Assembly (NCBI GenBank): GCA_007026445.1
Contig: VDMD01000092.1
Location: 1 to 64,000 of the forward strand
Reading direction: 5' to 3'
Length of the DNA stretch: 64,000 nt
Source of the DNA: Schizophyllum amplum
Lineage: Eukaryota; Basidiomycota; Agaricomycetes; Agaricales; Schizophyllaceae
This document shows, piece by piece, positions 47,623 to 60,100 of the stretch. Position numbers and translations under genes: made by a program. Within the stretch, counting starts at the first letter, position 1. Every line of letters starts with the position of its first letter. The notes under the pieces were generated by a model. The model searched no databases. It was given only the letters and a program-made list of their open reading frames with translations, and was not told the DNA's origin.

Positions 47623-48227
47623 TTATGCATGTCAGAGCTGGCCAGGGGCTGGTTTGGCCGATCAAGAGCATGCTTTGGCCGATCGAGAGCTTGGTTAGAG
47701 CCGGTGTAGGGCTTGGTTAGAGTTGGCTAGGGGCAAGTTAGGGGCGTACACTCACCGGACATAACGGGATTCCCGAGCATCACGGCGATTTCAGCGCTGA
47801 GCGCAGCGTCATACAAGTACACATTCGCCGACGAGCCGCTTCGGCAACGGCAACTGCCGTCGACAAGCACAAATACGTGCAAATGCAGCTGAATACATGC
47901 AAATGCAGCTGAATACATGCAAATACAGTTGAATACCACCATCCTCAGTACTAGAAAGCTTAGGCAGCGTACTAGAAGAAGCGCCGGCTGCGCCCTCCTC
48001 AGTACTACTAGAGGCAGCGCCGGCCTTGACAGACTTGACTGTCATGATGTCCAAATTGGATCTCTCAACGCTATTGTTTGTTTGGATAAGAGACTTCTCT
48101 GGATCTCTCAACACTATTGTTTGTTTGGATAAGAGACTTCTCTCGCTACTCGGATGTTTTGAGGCCAATCTCCGTCAGTGCCCATCTCCGTCAGTGCCCA
48201 TCTCCATATGCATGCCATGTACATGCT
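47623..48227. other. Repeat-rich spacer with possible minus-strand gene fragment
   Basis: A minus-strand frame starts MTVKSVKAGAASSSTEEG near 48,044 and could splice over a small intron to SANVYLYDAALSAEIAVMLG (about 47,770-47,850), but no further exons were found and no family is recognised. Within it are three copies of GCAGCTGAATACATGCAAAT (47,880-47,935). A 43-bp tandem duplication (TGGATCTCTCAACGCTATTG...) lies at 48,057-48,142, and short GTGCCCATCTCCGTCA repeats at 48,165-48,210. Confidence 0.35.
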
Positions 48228-48556
48228 CAACGCTGAACGATGCGTGCTCAACGCTGAACGATGTGTGCGACACGCTGAACGATGCGTGCTCAACGCTGAA
48301 CGAACGATGCGTGCTCAACGCCAGTGAACGATGCGTGCGACACGCTGAACGATGCGTGCGACACGCTGAACGATGTCAGCGTGCTCAACGCTGAGCGAAC
48401 GATGCATGCTCAACGCTGAACGATGCGTGCTCAACGCTGAACGATGTGTGCGACACGCTGAACGATGTGTGCTCAACGCTGAATGTGATGCGTGCGACAC
48501 GCTGAACGATGCGTGCGACACTGAACGATGCGTGCGACACGCTGAACGATGCGTGC
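48228..48556. repeat. 21-bp minisatellite
   Basis: About 15 copies of two interleaved unit types, TGCTCAACGCTGAACGATGCG and TGCGACACGCTGAACGATGCG minus end variation, fill this stretch. Occasional 4-bp changes (GAACGAACGATG) interrupt the period. Confidence 0.9.
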
Positions 48557-48659
48557 TGACGACTGTCTTGTAAGGTCATTGGCATTGGGGTACTCGGATA
48601 GCCTGAGGTTGCATGCTGAAGGAGACAGGCATTACTTACACTTCGCGCTTGACCAGGCG

Positions 48660-49200
48660 CCCTCGACCCTCATCGTGCGGAGACCCCCGGCGTGCCTGGG
48701 ATGAGCCTCCTCGTGCCACGGATGCCGCCCTCGACCCCCGAGTCGTGCCCTCGGGTCCCCCCCCCCCCCCGGGTCGTGCCACGGATGCGCCCCCTCCGGT
48801 CCCCGAGTCGTGCCATGGACGCGCTCCCTCGGACCCCGGCGTGCGGACGCGCTCCCTCGGGCCCCGGCGTGCGACGCCTCCTCGTGCGACGACGTGCACG
48901 AGGGACGCCTCGTCGTGCGACGCTTCCTTGGGCCCGGTCGTGCGCACGCTCGAGCCCGGCCCCCCTCGTGCGACGCCTCCTCGTGCGATGCCTCTCCTCG
49001 GCGTGCGCCGGAGCCCCCGTCGTGCGACGCCTCCTCGTCCCGAGTCGTGCATGCCGCCCTCGTCCCGAGTCGTGTACGAGGTCCTTGCCGAGTCGTGCCG
49101 TTCGTCCCCCTCCAGCCCGAGTCGTGCATGCCGCCCTCGTCCATAGCCCCCTCGTCGTGCACGGGGTCCTTGTCGTGCACGGGGTCCTTGTCGTCCATAG
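48660..49200. repeat. GC-rich satellite A
   Basis: Irregular tandem copies of CCGAGTCGTGCATGCCGCCC- and CGTCGTGCGACGCCTCCTCG-type units form a dense GC-rich block. The stop-free frames on both strands are a by-product of the repeat, not evidence of a protein. Confidence 0.8.
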
Positions 49201-51930
49201 CCCCCTCGCCCCACGTCCGTGTCGTATATATACAACCCGCGTCCGTGTCCGTGTCGTGTCGTATACGACGCGCCGTCGTCCGTGCCGTGTTGTCGTATAC
49301 GACCCCCGAGTCGTGCACGGGGTCCTCGTCGTACTACGCCTCGTCGTCCGTGTTGTCGTATAGCCGTCGTCCGTGTCGTCGTACGGATGCAACCCGCGTC
49401 CTCGTTGTCGTATACGCCTCGTCGTCCGTGTCGTATATATACGACCCCCGCGTCCCCCGTGTTGTCGTGTCGTATACGACCCCCGCGTCCGTGTCGTGTC
49501 GTATACGACCCCCGCGTCCGTGTCGTCGTGTACGACCCGCGTCCCGTGTCGTCGTGTACGACCCCCGCGTCCGTGTCCGTGGTCCGTGTCCGTGTACGAC
49601 CCTCGTCGTCCGTGTCGTATACAATACCCGTCGTCCGTGTTCGTGTCGTACTACGACCCCCGCGTCCGTGTCCGTGTCGTCGTGTCGTATACGACGCGCC
49701 GCGGCCGTTTCGTGTCGTGTCGTATACGACCCTCGTCGTCCCCCTTGTTGTGGTGTACGACCGCCGTGTCCGTGTAGTCGTACCCCCGTCGTCCGTGTCC
49801 GTGTCGTGGCACGACGACCCGCGCGTCCGTGTCCGTGTCGTATACGACCCCCGCGTCCCCCTTGTCGTGTCGTACTACGCCTCGTCGTCCTTGTCGTGTC
49901 GTATACGACGCGCCGTCGTCCGTGTTGTCGTGTACAAGCCTCGATCGTGTCGTCGTACGACCCCCACGTCCGTGTCGTCGTACTACGCCCCCGCGTCCTT
50001 GTCGTGTCGTCGTGTACGACGCGCCGTCGTCCGTGGTCGTGTCCGGGTCGTCGTACTACGACGCCTCGTCGTCCGTGTCCGTGTCGTCGTACTACGACCC
50101 CCGCGTCCTTGTCGTCGTATACGACCCCCGCGTCCGTGTCGTACTACGACCCGCGTCCGTGTTGTCGTATACGACCCGCGCCCCCCTTGTCGTCGTACTA
50201 CGACTGTCATCCCGTGTCGTCGTACTACGACCCGCGTCCGTGTTGTCGTACTACGACGACCCGCGTCCGTGTCGTCGTATACGACCCGCGTCCGCGTCCG
50301 TGTCGTACTACGACCCCGGCGTCCGCGTCCTTGTCGTATACGACCCCCGCGTCCCCCTTGTCGTATACGACCCGCGTCCGTGTCGTATACGACCCCCGCG
50401 TCCTCGTCCTTGTCGTCGTATACGACCGGCGTCGTCCGTGTCGTCGTACTACGACCGGCGTCCCGTGTCGTCGTACTACGACCCCGCGTCGTCCGTGTCG
50501 TCGTGTCGTATACAACCCTCGTCCCCCTTGTCGTATACGCCTGTCGTCGTCCGTATCGTACTACGACCGGCGTCCGTGTCGTGTCGTACTACGACCCTCG
50601 ATCGTGTTGTCGTATACGACGCGTCCGTGTACGACCCGCGTCATCCGTGTCCGTGTCGTGTCGTATACGACCCCCGCGTCGTCCGTGTCGTACTACGACC
50701 CCCGCGTCCGTGTCGTGTCGTACACGACCCCCGCGTCCGTGTTGTGTCGTATACGATCCCCGCGTCCTTGTACGACCCCCGCGTCCGTGTTCTTGTCGTA
50801 CTACGACGACCCTCGTCGTCCGTGTTGTCGTACTACGACCCCCGCGCGTCCGTGTCCGGGTCCGTGTACGATGCGCCGGCGTCCTTGTCCGTGTCCTTGT
50901 CGTACGACGACCCGCGTCCGGGTCGTCGTACTACGACGCGCCGCGTCCGTGTTGTCGTATACTTACGACCCCCGCGTCCCGTGTCCGTGTCGTACTACGA
51001 CCGACGTCCGTGTACGCCTCGCCCCCGCGTCCCCCTTGTCGTACTACGACCCCCGCGTCCGTGCCCGTGTCGTACGAATGCAACCCGTGTCCGTGTCCGT
51101 GTCGTATACGACGCGCCGCGTCCGAGTTGTCGTCGTATATATACGACGCGCCGGCGTCCGTGTCGTGTACGACCCCCGCGTCCGTGTTGTCGTCGTATAC
51201 GACGCGCCGCGTCCGTGTCGTGTACGACCCCCGCGTCCGTGGTCGTCGTACTACGATCCGCGCGTCCTTGTCGTATACTTACGACCCGTGTCCGCGTCCG
51301 TGTCGTCGTACTACGACCCTCGATCGTGTCCGTGTCGTATACGACCCCCGCGTCCGTCGTCCGTGTCGTACTACGACCCCCGCGTCGTCCTTGTCGTCGT
51401 ATACGACCCGCGTCCGTCGTCCGTGTTGTCGTATACGCCCCTTCGATCGTGTCCGTGGTCGTATCCTTACACCTCGTCGTCCGCGTCCGTGTTGTCGTAC
51501 TACGACGCGCCGCGTCCGTGTCGTGTCGTACGACCCTCGTCCCCCTTGTCGTCGTCGTATACGACGCGCCGTCCGTGTTGTCGTCGTATACGACGCGCCG
51601 CGTCCGTGTTGTATAGCCGTCGTCCGTGTCGTGTCGTACTACGACCCGTCGTCCGTGTGCTAGTGCGGACGGTGCGGATGAGATAGCCGTCGTCCGTGTC
51701 GTCGTACTAAGACGCGCCGCGTCCGCGTCGTCGTGCTACGACCCGCGTCCGCGTCCGTGGTCGTCGTATACGACCCGCCGCGTCCGTGTCCGTGTCGTAC
51801 TACGACCCGCATCCGCGTCCGTGTCGTCGTGTCCGGCCCCCGCGTCCGTGTCGTACTACCCCCACGTCCGTGTCCGTGTCGTACTACGACCGCCGGCGTC
51901 CGTGTCGTGTCGTGTATGCGCTCCCGTTTG
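49200..51930. repeat. Palindrome satellite B (about 2.7 kb)
   Basis: Several dozen imperfect units of about 24-27 bp each hold either the perfect 12-bp palindrome GTCGTATACGAC or the near-palindrome GTCGTACTACGAC. They are joined by spacers such as CCCCGCGTCCGTGT or GCGCCGCGTCCGTGT. All copies have the same orientation of the spacer, so it is a head-to-tail array of small hairpins. It lies between genes and has no recognisable coding or transposon sequence. Confidence 0.9.
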
Positions 51931-52560
51931 GACGGTGCGGGTGAGATGGGCATCGTGTATGCGGGTGAGATGGGCATCGTGTATGCGGGTGAGATGGGCA
52001 TCGTGTATGCGGATGAGATGCGGGTGAGAAGCGCTCCCGGTCCGACGGTGCATGCGCTTCCGTTCGAGGACGGCGCGGATGAGATGGGCATCGTGAAGTT
52101 TGGGTCGTGTATGCGCTCCCGTTGGCGCTGGCGGGGGTTGTGGGAGGCGAGGGCGGGTGTTGTGGGAGACGAGGGGGGGTTGTGGGAGACGTGTTGCGGA
52201 GGGAGGGGCTGAGGATGTGAGGGCGGGTGTTGTGGGAGACGTGTGGCAGGTGAGAAGCGGCTGAGGATGTGAGGGCGGGTGTTGTGGGAGACGAGCGGGT
52301 GTTGTGGGAGACGAGCGGGTGTTGTGGGAGAGGCGAGCGGGCGGGGGTTGTGGACGGCGAGCGGGCAGGCTGGCGGGCGGACGCGGGGTGAAAGGGAGTG
52401 AGGGGCCCTTCGAGGAAGGACTGGGAAACGGTGCGGCGCGTTGATGGGATGGGTTGAGGGGTGCGGTGAAACGAGTTGAGAGTGCGTGGTGAGATGAGTT
52501 GAGAGTGCGCGGTGAGATGGGTCGAGCGCGGTGAGATGAGTCGAGCGCGGTGAACTGGAC
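51930..52560. repeat. Minisatellites next to satellite B
   Basis: Four tandem copies of a 24-bp unit (GGTGAGATGGGCATCGTGTA plus TGCG) lie at 51,940-52,030. Copies of GGGCGGGTGTTGTGGGAGAC-type units follow at 52,150-52,345, then GAGTTGAGAGTGCGTGGTGA-type units at 52,475-52,550. Confidence 0.85.
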
Positions 52561-54188
52561 TGCGCGCCAGACATGGGCCGGCGGACTGCCTTGGCTGGTG
52601 CTGGCGGGACTTAGTCTCGTAAATTATGGTCTAGTAGCGGGACTTGTGCGCATGCTGGCGATCGTGGAGGAGCGGGCGGCGAGGGCATCGAGATGGACGG
52701 GGAGACTCGAGGATGGACAGGGACACTGGGAGGACGTGGATTTGCGTGCATGTCGGGGATCGTCCCCCTCCGTGTGCGTGTTGGGGATCGCCCCCCTCCG
52801 CGCGCGTGTTGGGGATCGGCCCCCTCCGCCTGCCCAAGTCCCCGTCTCCAGCCCCAGCCCCAGCCACATTCGTCTCCAGCCCCGTCCCCAGCCACATTCC
52901 CTGTAAGCCCCTTCGCCTCCCTGTAAGCCCCTCCACCTCCAGCGCGGCCTGTCTCTCGGACTGCCGACGTCATCCTCGTCGCGCCCTGCAGCGAGTGCAG
53001 CGTGCATGCCGATCGACGGGTTGGTTGTCCGTTGGTGAGGCGGTGGTCGCGTGTCCGTTTGTAGAGCGCGGTCGCCTGTCCGTAGGCAGAGCGCGGGTCG
53101 CTGGTCCATCTGTAGAGCGCCGTCGCCCGTCCGTCTGAAGAGCGCGGTCGCCCGTGCACATCGTGTGTCCGCCGCGGACGCTTGTGGGTGTGGGACGCGC
53201 GGTGTCCGGCGGTGGCGGGTGCGACGTGTGGTGTGAGAGGCATGAGAGTAGTATTAGAGCTGGACTCGTAGACATGGTACTGCTTGAATAGACATGGCAC
53301 TGCCTGAATAGACATGGCATCGTACACAAGAGGCTGGCGGCATAGACATGAGACTGGCCGACCGCCATCACCGTTAGTCGCAAGGCCGATGAACGTGGGA
53401 AACGACGCGATCGCGTCCGTCAAGCTCGTTCGCTGCACGCGTCTCTCTTTCAACGCTCATCGTCGCGCTTGTCGTGCCTTCGTCGCCTTTGGCATCCGCA
53501 CCTTCATTGTCGGCATCCGATTCTGCATCGTTGACACGCGTCTTCGTCGTCGGCCGTCCCGTCTTCATCATCGTCACTCGCCTCTTCATCATCGTCACTC
53601 GCCCATCACCCACCATCGTACGTCCCAGCAACGCGTCGCGCTGCCTGCCCGTGCTGATCTTTGCCCTCTCTGCCCATGCATACCACACTCCCCGCTACCC
53701 TTCTGCACGCCATCCCGCCCACGTCTCCGCCGTCGACCCGCATACATACCGCATCCATCCACCCCTCAAGCCCATCCGCATCTGCGCAGGACGGCACCAA
53801 CCGCCTAGGATCACCCCAGCCTCTAACCAACATACCGGCCATCCTCCACCCAACGTACCGGCCAGCCTGCAATCACCACGCCGCACAAGACGCATCCGAC
53901 GCATCCACCGCGTACGTCCCACCCCCACCTCCTACCCAATGCATATGCTGATTGCCTTCTCTCCTCCTTTCCCTTCACCCTCTCTCTCCCTCTCCCTCTC
54001 CCTCTCCCTCTCCCTCTCCCTCTCCCTCTCCCTTCTAACGCCTTCACCACCCACGACAGGTTTAACGCCTAAACCACCGCAAGAACTTGACGCCTAAACC
54101 CAACACCCTTCACCCAGATCAAGACCCACCACCACCACCACCACCACCACCACCACCACCACCACCACCATCACCAACACCCAACGCC
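52561..54188. other. Spacer upstream of APM1 with micro- and minisatellites
   Basis: Short arrays occur at 52,765-52,830 (GTGTTGGGGATCGCCCCCCT-type) and 53,060-53,155 (GAGCGCGGTCGCCTGTCCGT-type). A (CTCTCC)n tract lies at 53,980-54,034 and a (CAC)n tract at 54,126-54,170. No gene was supported; the last part is presumably the APM1 promoter and 5' UTR. Confidence 0.6.
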
Positions 54189-57100
54189 ATGGCCTCCCAC
54201 CTCGCCATCCTCGACCTCAAGGGCAAGCCCCTCATCCAGCGCGCCTACAGGGACGATGTGCCTGCTAGTTGGTGAGTGCGGTTTGGGTTAGGGTTTGGGA
54301 GTGGGTTTCTGTTTGGGTGTTTTGGGTTTGGGTTTTGGTTGCGGGAGGGGTGTGGTTGTTGGGTTGCGGGAGGCCGTTTGGGTTTGGTTGTTGGTGTTTT
54401 AAGTGCGGGGACGAGGGAGTGGTTGTGAAGGGAGGGGAAAGGTGGAAGGGGAGGGGGCTGCGACGAGGGCGCGAGGGGGCCAGAGGGCCAGAGGGAACGA
54501 TGCTCTTGAGGGGAGCGGCTGGGAAGGAAGGCTCGAGGGCGAGCGGCTGACGATGGACGCACGCACCCTCGAGGGCGTCTTCAGGACACGCACGCGTCGA
54601 CGCATCTTCCTCCCCCGTCTCCCCCCCGTCTCCCTCCCCCCTTCTCTCCCCCCTCCCTCTCACCCGTCTCCCCCCTCCCTCTCACCCGTCTCCCCCCTCC
54701 CTCTCACCCGTCTCCCCCCTCCCTCCCTCTCACCCGTCTCCCCCCCTCCCCCGTCTCCCCCCCTCTCCCCCCCTCCTCTCACCCGTCTCCCCCCTCCCTC
54801 TCACCCGTCTCCCCCCTCCCTCTCACCCGTCTCCCCCCTCTCCCCCCTCCCTCTCACCCGTCTCCCCCCTCCCTCCCTCTCACCCGTCTCCCCCCTCCCT
54901 CCCTCTCACCCGTCTCCTCCCTCCCTCTCACCCGTCTCCCCCCTCCCTCCCTCTCACCCGTCTCCCCCCTCCCTCTCACCCGTCTCCCCCCTCCCTCCTC
55001 TCACCCGTCTCCCTCTCACCCTCCCTCCTCCCTGCACCCCACGCATGTACTGACATACGCACCCCCCAGCGTCGACCGCTTCCTCCCCCTTTTGCTCGAG
55101 CTCGAGGAGGAGGGCGGGCAGGTGGTGAGTGGTTGGTTTTTGTTTTTCGTTTCTTCGCGTTTCTCTTTCTTGATCGAACGTTTCGTGCTTGGGCGCTCGC
55201 TTGTCTTGCTTTGCGCCCGTTTCTCTTGACGATTTGGTTTCTCTCTTCTCTTTCTTGATCGAACGTTTCTCTTCTCTTTCTTGATCGAACGTTTGCGCTC
55301 GCTCGTTTCGCGTTCGGTCGTCTCGCTATCCCCTCTTCACGTCCTGTCGTCTCGCTCGCTTCCCCCCTCTCCCCTCCGCTCGCGGAGGGGGGATATGCAG
55401 TCCTTCGCTCGCTTCACGTCCTCTCGTCTCCTGCCCTCATCACGTCTCGCTATCCCCTCATCACGTCCCGCTCCTGCCCCTTCCCCCCACCGCCCTCACC
55501 CTCTAACTACTAAACACTCGCTCGCCCCCTCCCACAATATAAAAAACGCTCGCTCCCACCGCCCTCACCCTCTTAAAACGCCCCCTTCCCCATTCCCCTC
55601 ACCCTCTTCACTCCCAATTAACTAAAAGACAAAAAAACTAACCCACCCTCCAACCCACCCCAGGTCCCCTGCATCTCCGAGCGCGGGATCAACTACATGC
55701 ACGTGCGGCATGCGAATTTGTATCGTGAGTTGGCGAGTCTTTCACGCAGCGCTTTCCCCTTCGTTAGCGAGCGTTTCGTCAGGGGTGCGCAACTAAAGAA
55801 CGTCTACTAACCCACCCCACCCACCAACCCACTCGCCCTCTCCCCCTCGACAATAAAAGTACTAACCCAACCCACCCCAACCCCCACCCAGTCCTCGCCC
55901 TCTCCAAACGGAACTCGAACGCGGCGGAGATCATATTGTTTTTGCATCGGTTGTCGGGGGTGAGTGTGTTAGTTCTTGCGGTCTTTCAATTTGTGGTGTT
56001 GGGGTTGAGTGAGGGTTTTGGTGGGGGATGAGAGGGGCGGAGTGAAGGGGGGAGAGTGGGGGGAGTTGAGCCCCCTCGCGGGGGAGAGGGGGTGAGGGGT
56101 GGAATGGGAGGGGTGTAAAAGGGTGGGGGAGAAGGGGGGAGAGTGGGTGGTGTAAAAGGGTGGGGTTGTGAAGGGGAGGGGAGAGAGGGTGGAGGGGGGG
56201 TTGGTGTGGGTTTTTTATGGTTGTTGGTGGTTGGGTGAATGGGGGAGAGTGGGAGAGAAGGGAGGGGAAGAGGGGGACACGGTTGACGGTCGCGGAGGGC
56301 GATACGGCTGACGCCGTCGCGGAGGGCGCGCGGGCCACGGAGGGCGTACCGCGGTTGACGGCCGCGGAGGGCGGGCCACGGCTGACGCCGTCGTGCGTTG
56401 GACGACGCCGTTGTGCGTGCAGACGTCGTCGTCCTGCGTAGCGCGGTGTCCTGCGTAGTGCGAGCCGCGGTAGACGCCGTCCTGCGTACGAGCCGCGGTA
56501 GACGTCGTCGTCGTGCGTACCGCGGGAGACGTCGACGTCGTGCGTGTGGGCCACGGTAGACGTCCTGCGTGCGTAGCGCGGTAGACGACGTCGTCCTGCG
56601 TAGCGCGGTTGACGCCGTCGTGCGTAGCGCGGCTGAAGGCCGTCGTCCTGCGTAGCGCGGCTGAAGGCCGTCGTGCGTAGCGCGATAGACGTCGCCGCCG
56701 TGCGTTGGACGACGCCGTCGTGCGTAGCGCTGTAGACGTCGTGCGAGCCGCGGTAGACGTCGTCGGCGTCCTGCGTAGCGCGGTAGACGTCGTCGTGCGT
56801 TCTGCGGTAGACGACGTGCGTAGCGCGGTAGACGACGACGTCGTCTTGCGTAGCGCGGTCGACGTCGTCGTCCTGCGTAGCGCGGTTGAAGGCCGTGGTC
56901 CTGCGTTCTGCGGGAGACGGTCGCGGAGGGCGTGCGTTCTGCGGTTGACGTCGTCGTCATCGTGCGTGTGCGAGCCGCGGTAGACGCCGTCCTGCGAGCC
57001 GCGGGAGACGACGTCGTCCTGCGTACCGCGGCTGACGGTCGCGGGAGACAGGCCCCGGCGGGGGCGGGGGAGGGTGAAGGCCGTGGAGGGCGGGTCGCGG

Positions 57101-60100
57101 TACACGGTCGTGGTCCTGCGTAGCGCGGCTGAAGGCCGCGGAGGGCGGGTCGCGGTTGACGGTCGCGGAGGGCGGGTCGCGGCTGGCTGGCCGCCAAGGG
57201 CGATGTGGATGAAGGCCGTCGTGCGTTCTGCGGCTGAAGGCCGTCGTGCGCGCGTAGCGCGGTAGACGCCGTCGCGGAGGGCGTGTGGGCCGCGGTTGAC
57301 GTCGTCCTGCACACGAGCCGCGGTAGACGTCGTGCGTACGGGCGTGTCGACCTGCGTAGCGCGTGTAGACGACGTCCTGCGAGCCGCGGTTGACGTCGTC
57401 GTCCTGCGAGACTCGGTTGACGCCGTCGTCCTGTGTACCGCGGTAGACGTCGTCGTCGTTCTGCGTAGCGCGGCTGACGACGTCGTGCGTACGGGCCACG
57501 GTCGTCGTCGTCCTGCGTAGCGCGGTAGACGCCGTCGTGCGTAGCGCGGTAGACGCCGTCGTGCGTAGCGCGGTAGACGCCGTGGTCGTCCTGCGTACGG
57601 GCGTGTAGACGGCTTACGGTCGCGGAGGGCGGGCCCCGGTTGACGGTCGCGGAGGGGGCGGAGGGGACGGGGGCCCTGGCGGGGGCGATGTGGATGACGG
57701 GGGCGGAGGGCGAAACGACTGACTACGGGGGGAGAAACGCACGACTACGGGGGGAGAAACGACTGACTACGGGGGGAGAAACGACTGACTACGGGGGGAG
57801 AAACGACTGACTACGGGGGGAGAAACGCACGACGAGAACGAGAACGCTGACACGAAACTCCCCACCCCACCAGCTCCTCACGGAATACTTCCAGACGTTG
57901 GAGGAGGAGGTGCGTTACTTTCTTCGTCGATACTCTTTGTTTTGTGTTCCCTAATACTAACTCCCCTAACCCACCACCTAATACTCACCCACCAATACCC
58001 AAAAAAAAAACTAACTAACACCCCCATCCACCCATCCCACGCCCCCCCCCCCCCCCCCCCCCCCCCACAATGCTCCCAACCCCCATCCCTTCCTCCCTCC
58101 CCCTCCCCCCCCCCTCCCTTCTCCCTTCCCCTCCTCCCGGTGATGGGCTCCCAAACACCACCCCCCCCCCACCCACCCCTACTAAAAAAATAAACTAACT
58201 GACTACCCCCCTACTAAAAAAAACAAAAACTAACTGACTACCCCCTCCCATGTGTTCTTACCCGCTCGGCTCGCTAACCGCCCCCCCCCCTCCTCCCGGT
58301 GATGGGCTCCCAAACTAACCCACCCCCACCCCCACCCCTACTAAAAAACTAAATAAAACTCTAACACCCCCCCCCCCACCCAGTCCATCCGCGACAACTT
58401 CGTGATCGTGTACGAGCTCCTGGACGAGGTCATGGACGGCGGGTATCCGCAGACGACGGAGGGGAAGATTTTGAGGGAGTGAGTGGCGTTTTTATTACTA
58501 TTATTACTATTTTGAGGGATTTGGGGTTTGCGATTTGGGGGGGTTTTTTTGGGGGGGTTTTTTTTGAGGGGGGAAGGGCGGTGAATGGGAGGGGTTTTTG
58601 GGGGGAAGGACAGTTTGTGGTGAAGGGAAGGGGGCGGTGAAGGGTGGTGAAAGGGTTTTTTGGTTTGAGAGGGAGAGGGGAGAGGCGGCTTTACTTCAAG
58701 TTCCAGGAGGCTGCGCCTCCTTCGTCCTGCCTTGTTTGTTTTTCGTCCTGCCCCTTGTTTGTTTTTCGTCCTGTCTTCGCCTTACCTCTCACCCCTTCTC
58801 CCTTCCCCCTCCATCCCTCTCACCGCCTTCCCTTCCGCCTTCCCTTTACCCCCTCCTTCCCTCCCCCCTCCATCCCTCTCACCGCCTTCACCGCCTTCCC
58901 ACCCCCTCTCACCCCAGCCCATCCGCCTTCCCATCCGCCTTTACCTATCCTCTCCCTTCCCCCTCCATCCCTCTCACCGCCTTCCCTTCACCCTCTCGTC
59001 CCTTCACCCTCTCGTCCCTTCACCCTCTCGTCCCTTCACCCTCTCGTCCCTAAAAAAACACCCCCACCCGCCTTTTACATCCCCACCCACGCCTTTTACT
59101 AACGAAACTGAACTAACGAAACACCCCCTCCATCCCTCTCACCCCACTCCGCCTCTTACTACCCCCCGCACCCGCCTTTTTACTAACCCCTCCCCCCCCC
59201 CAACCTAGATACATAACCCAAGAATCGCACAAGCTCGAGATCCAGGCGCGGCCGCCGCCGGCGGTGACGAACGCGGTGAGCTGGCGGACGGAGGTGAGTG
59301 AGGTGTTGGGGTGCGGTTTTTGTTCCCCTTTGAGTTTTGTTAGGCGTGGGTTGGGGATGGGTTTGAGTTTTGTTTGGTGTTTGGTTTGGTGTTTGGTGTT
59401 TGGTGGAGGGAGAGGGCGAGGGAGAGGGAGGGTGGCGTAGGGAGGGTTTTTTTGGGTTGATGTTGAGGGGGTTTTTTTTTTCTTTTTTTTTTGGGGGGGA
59501 AGGGGGGGGGGTTATGTGGTGTGGTGGAGGGAGAGGGAGAGGGACAGTGGTGGTGGAGGGCGAGGGAGAGTGGTGGAGTGGATTGGGGTTGGGGTTGGAG
59601 GGAGATGGAGAGTTGTGGTGGAGAGGCGGAGAGTGGTGGTCGAGGGAGAGGGAGGGTGGTGGTGGAGGGCGAGGGAAGAGAAGAAACAACGGAGCGCTAA
59701 CACCCCCCACCACTCCACTCCAGGGCATCCGCTACCGCAAAAACGAGGTCTTCCTGGACGTGATCGAGAGTGTGAATCTGTTGGTGAGTTGCGGGGGTTC
59801 CTGTGACTTTTGTATTTTTGTCGTTTTTTTTCCCTTATTTCTCTCGTTTTTTTTTTCCTTGTTTCTGTCGTTTTTTTTCCCTCATTTCTGTCGTTTTTTT
59901 TTTTCCTTATCTCTGTCGTTTTCTTCTTTCCTCATTTCTGTCGTTTTTTTTTCCTTGTTTCTGTCGTTTTTTCCCCTCATTTCTGTCGTTTTTTCCTGCG
60001 TGTCTCGTCTTGAGGCCTTCGATGTTTAATCTCCCTTGATGCCCTTTCCTTACCCGCGATTTCCTTACCCGCGCTTTCCTTACCCGCGCTTTCCTTACCC

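Noticed and set aside
48228..48556. Possible CRISPR array
   Set aside because: The units are contiguous tandem copies with no unique spacers and the genome is eukaryotic.
48810..51686. A 958-codon open frame (and overlapping 814- and 595-codon frames) on the plus strand
   Set aside because: Three overlapping frames are all open because the satellite unit lacks stop codons. The products are monotonous Arg/Val/Pro/Tyr/Thr strings without domain character.
54087..55053. Pro-rich plus-strand frames around APM1 exon 1 and intron 1
   Set aside because: They arise from (CAC)n and the pyrimidine minisatellite; the spliced APM1 reading is far better supported.
55986..57314. Minus-strand frames of 442 and 365 codons
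   Set aside because: They lie inside the APM1 intron 4 satellite and its flanks and read as Arg/Thr/Ala repeats. The plus-strand APM1 exons on both sides fix this as an intron.
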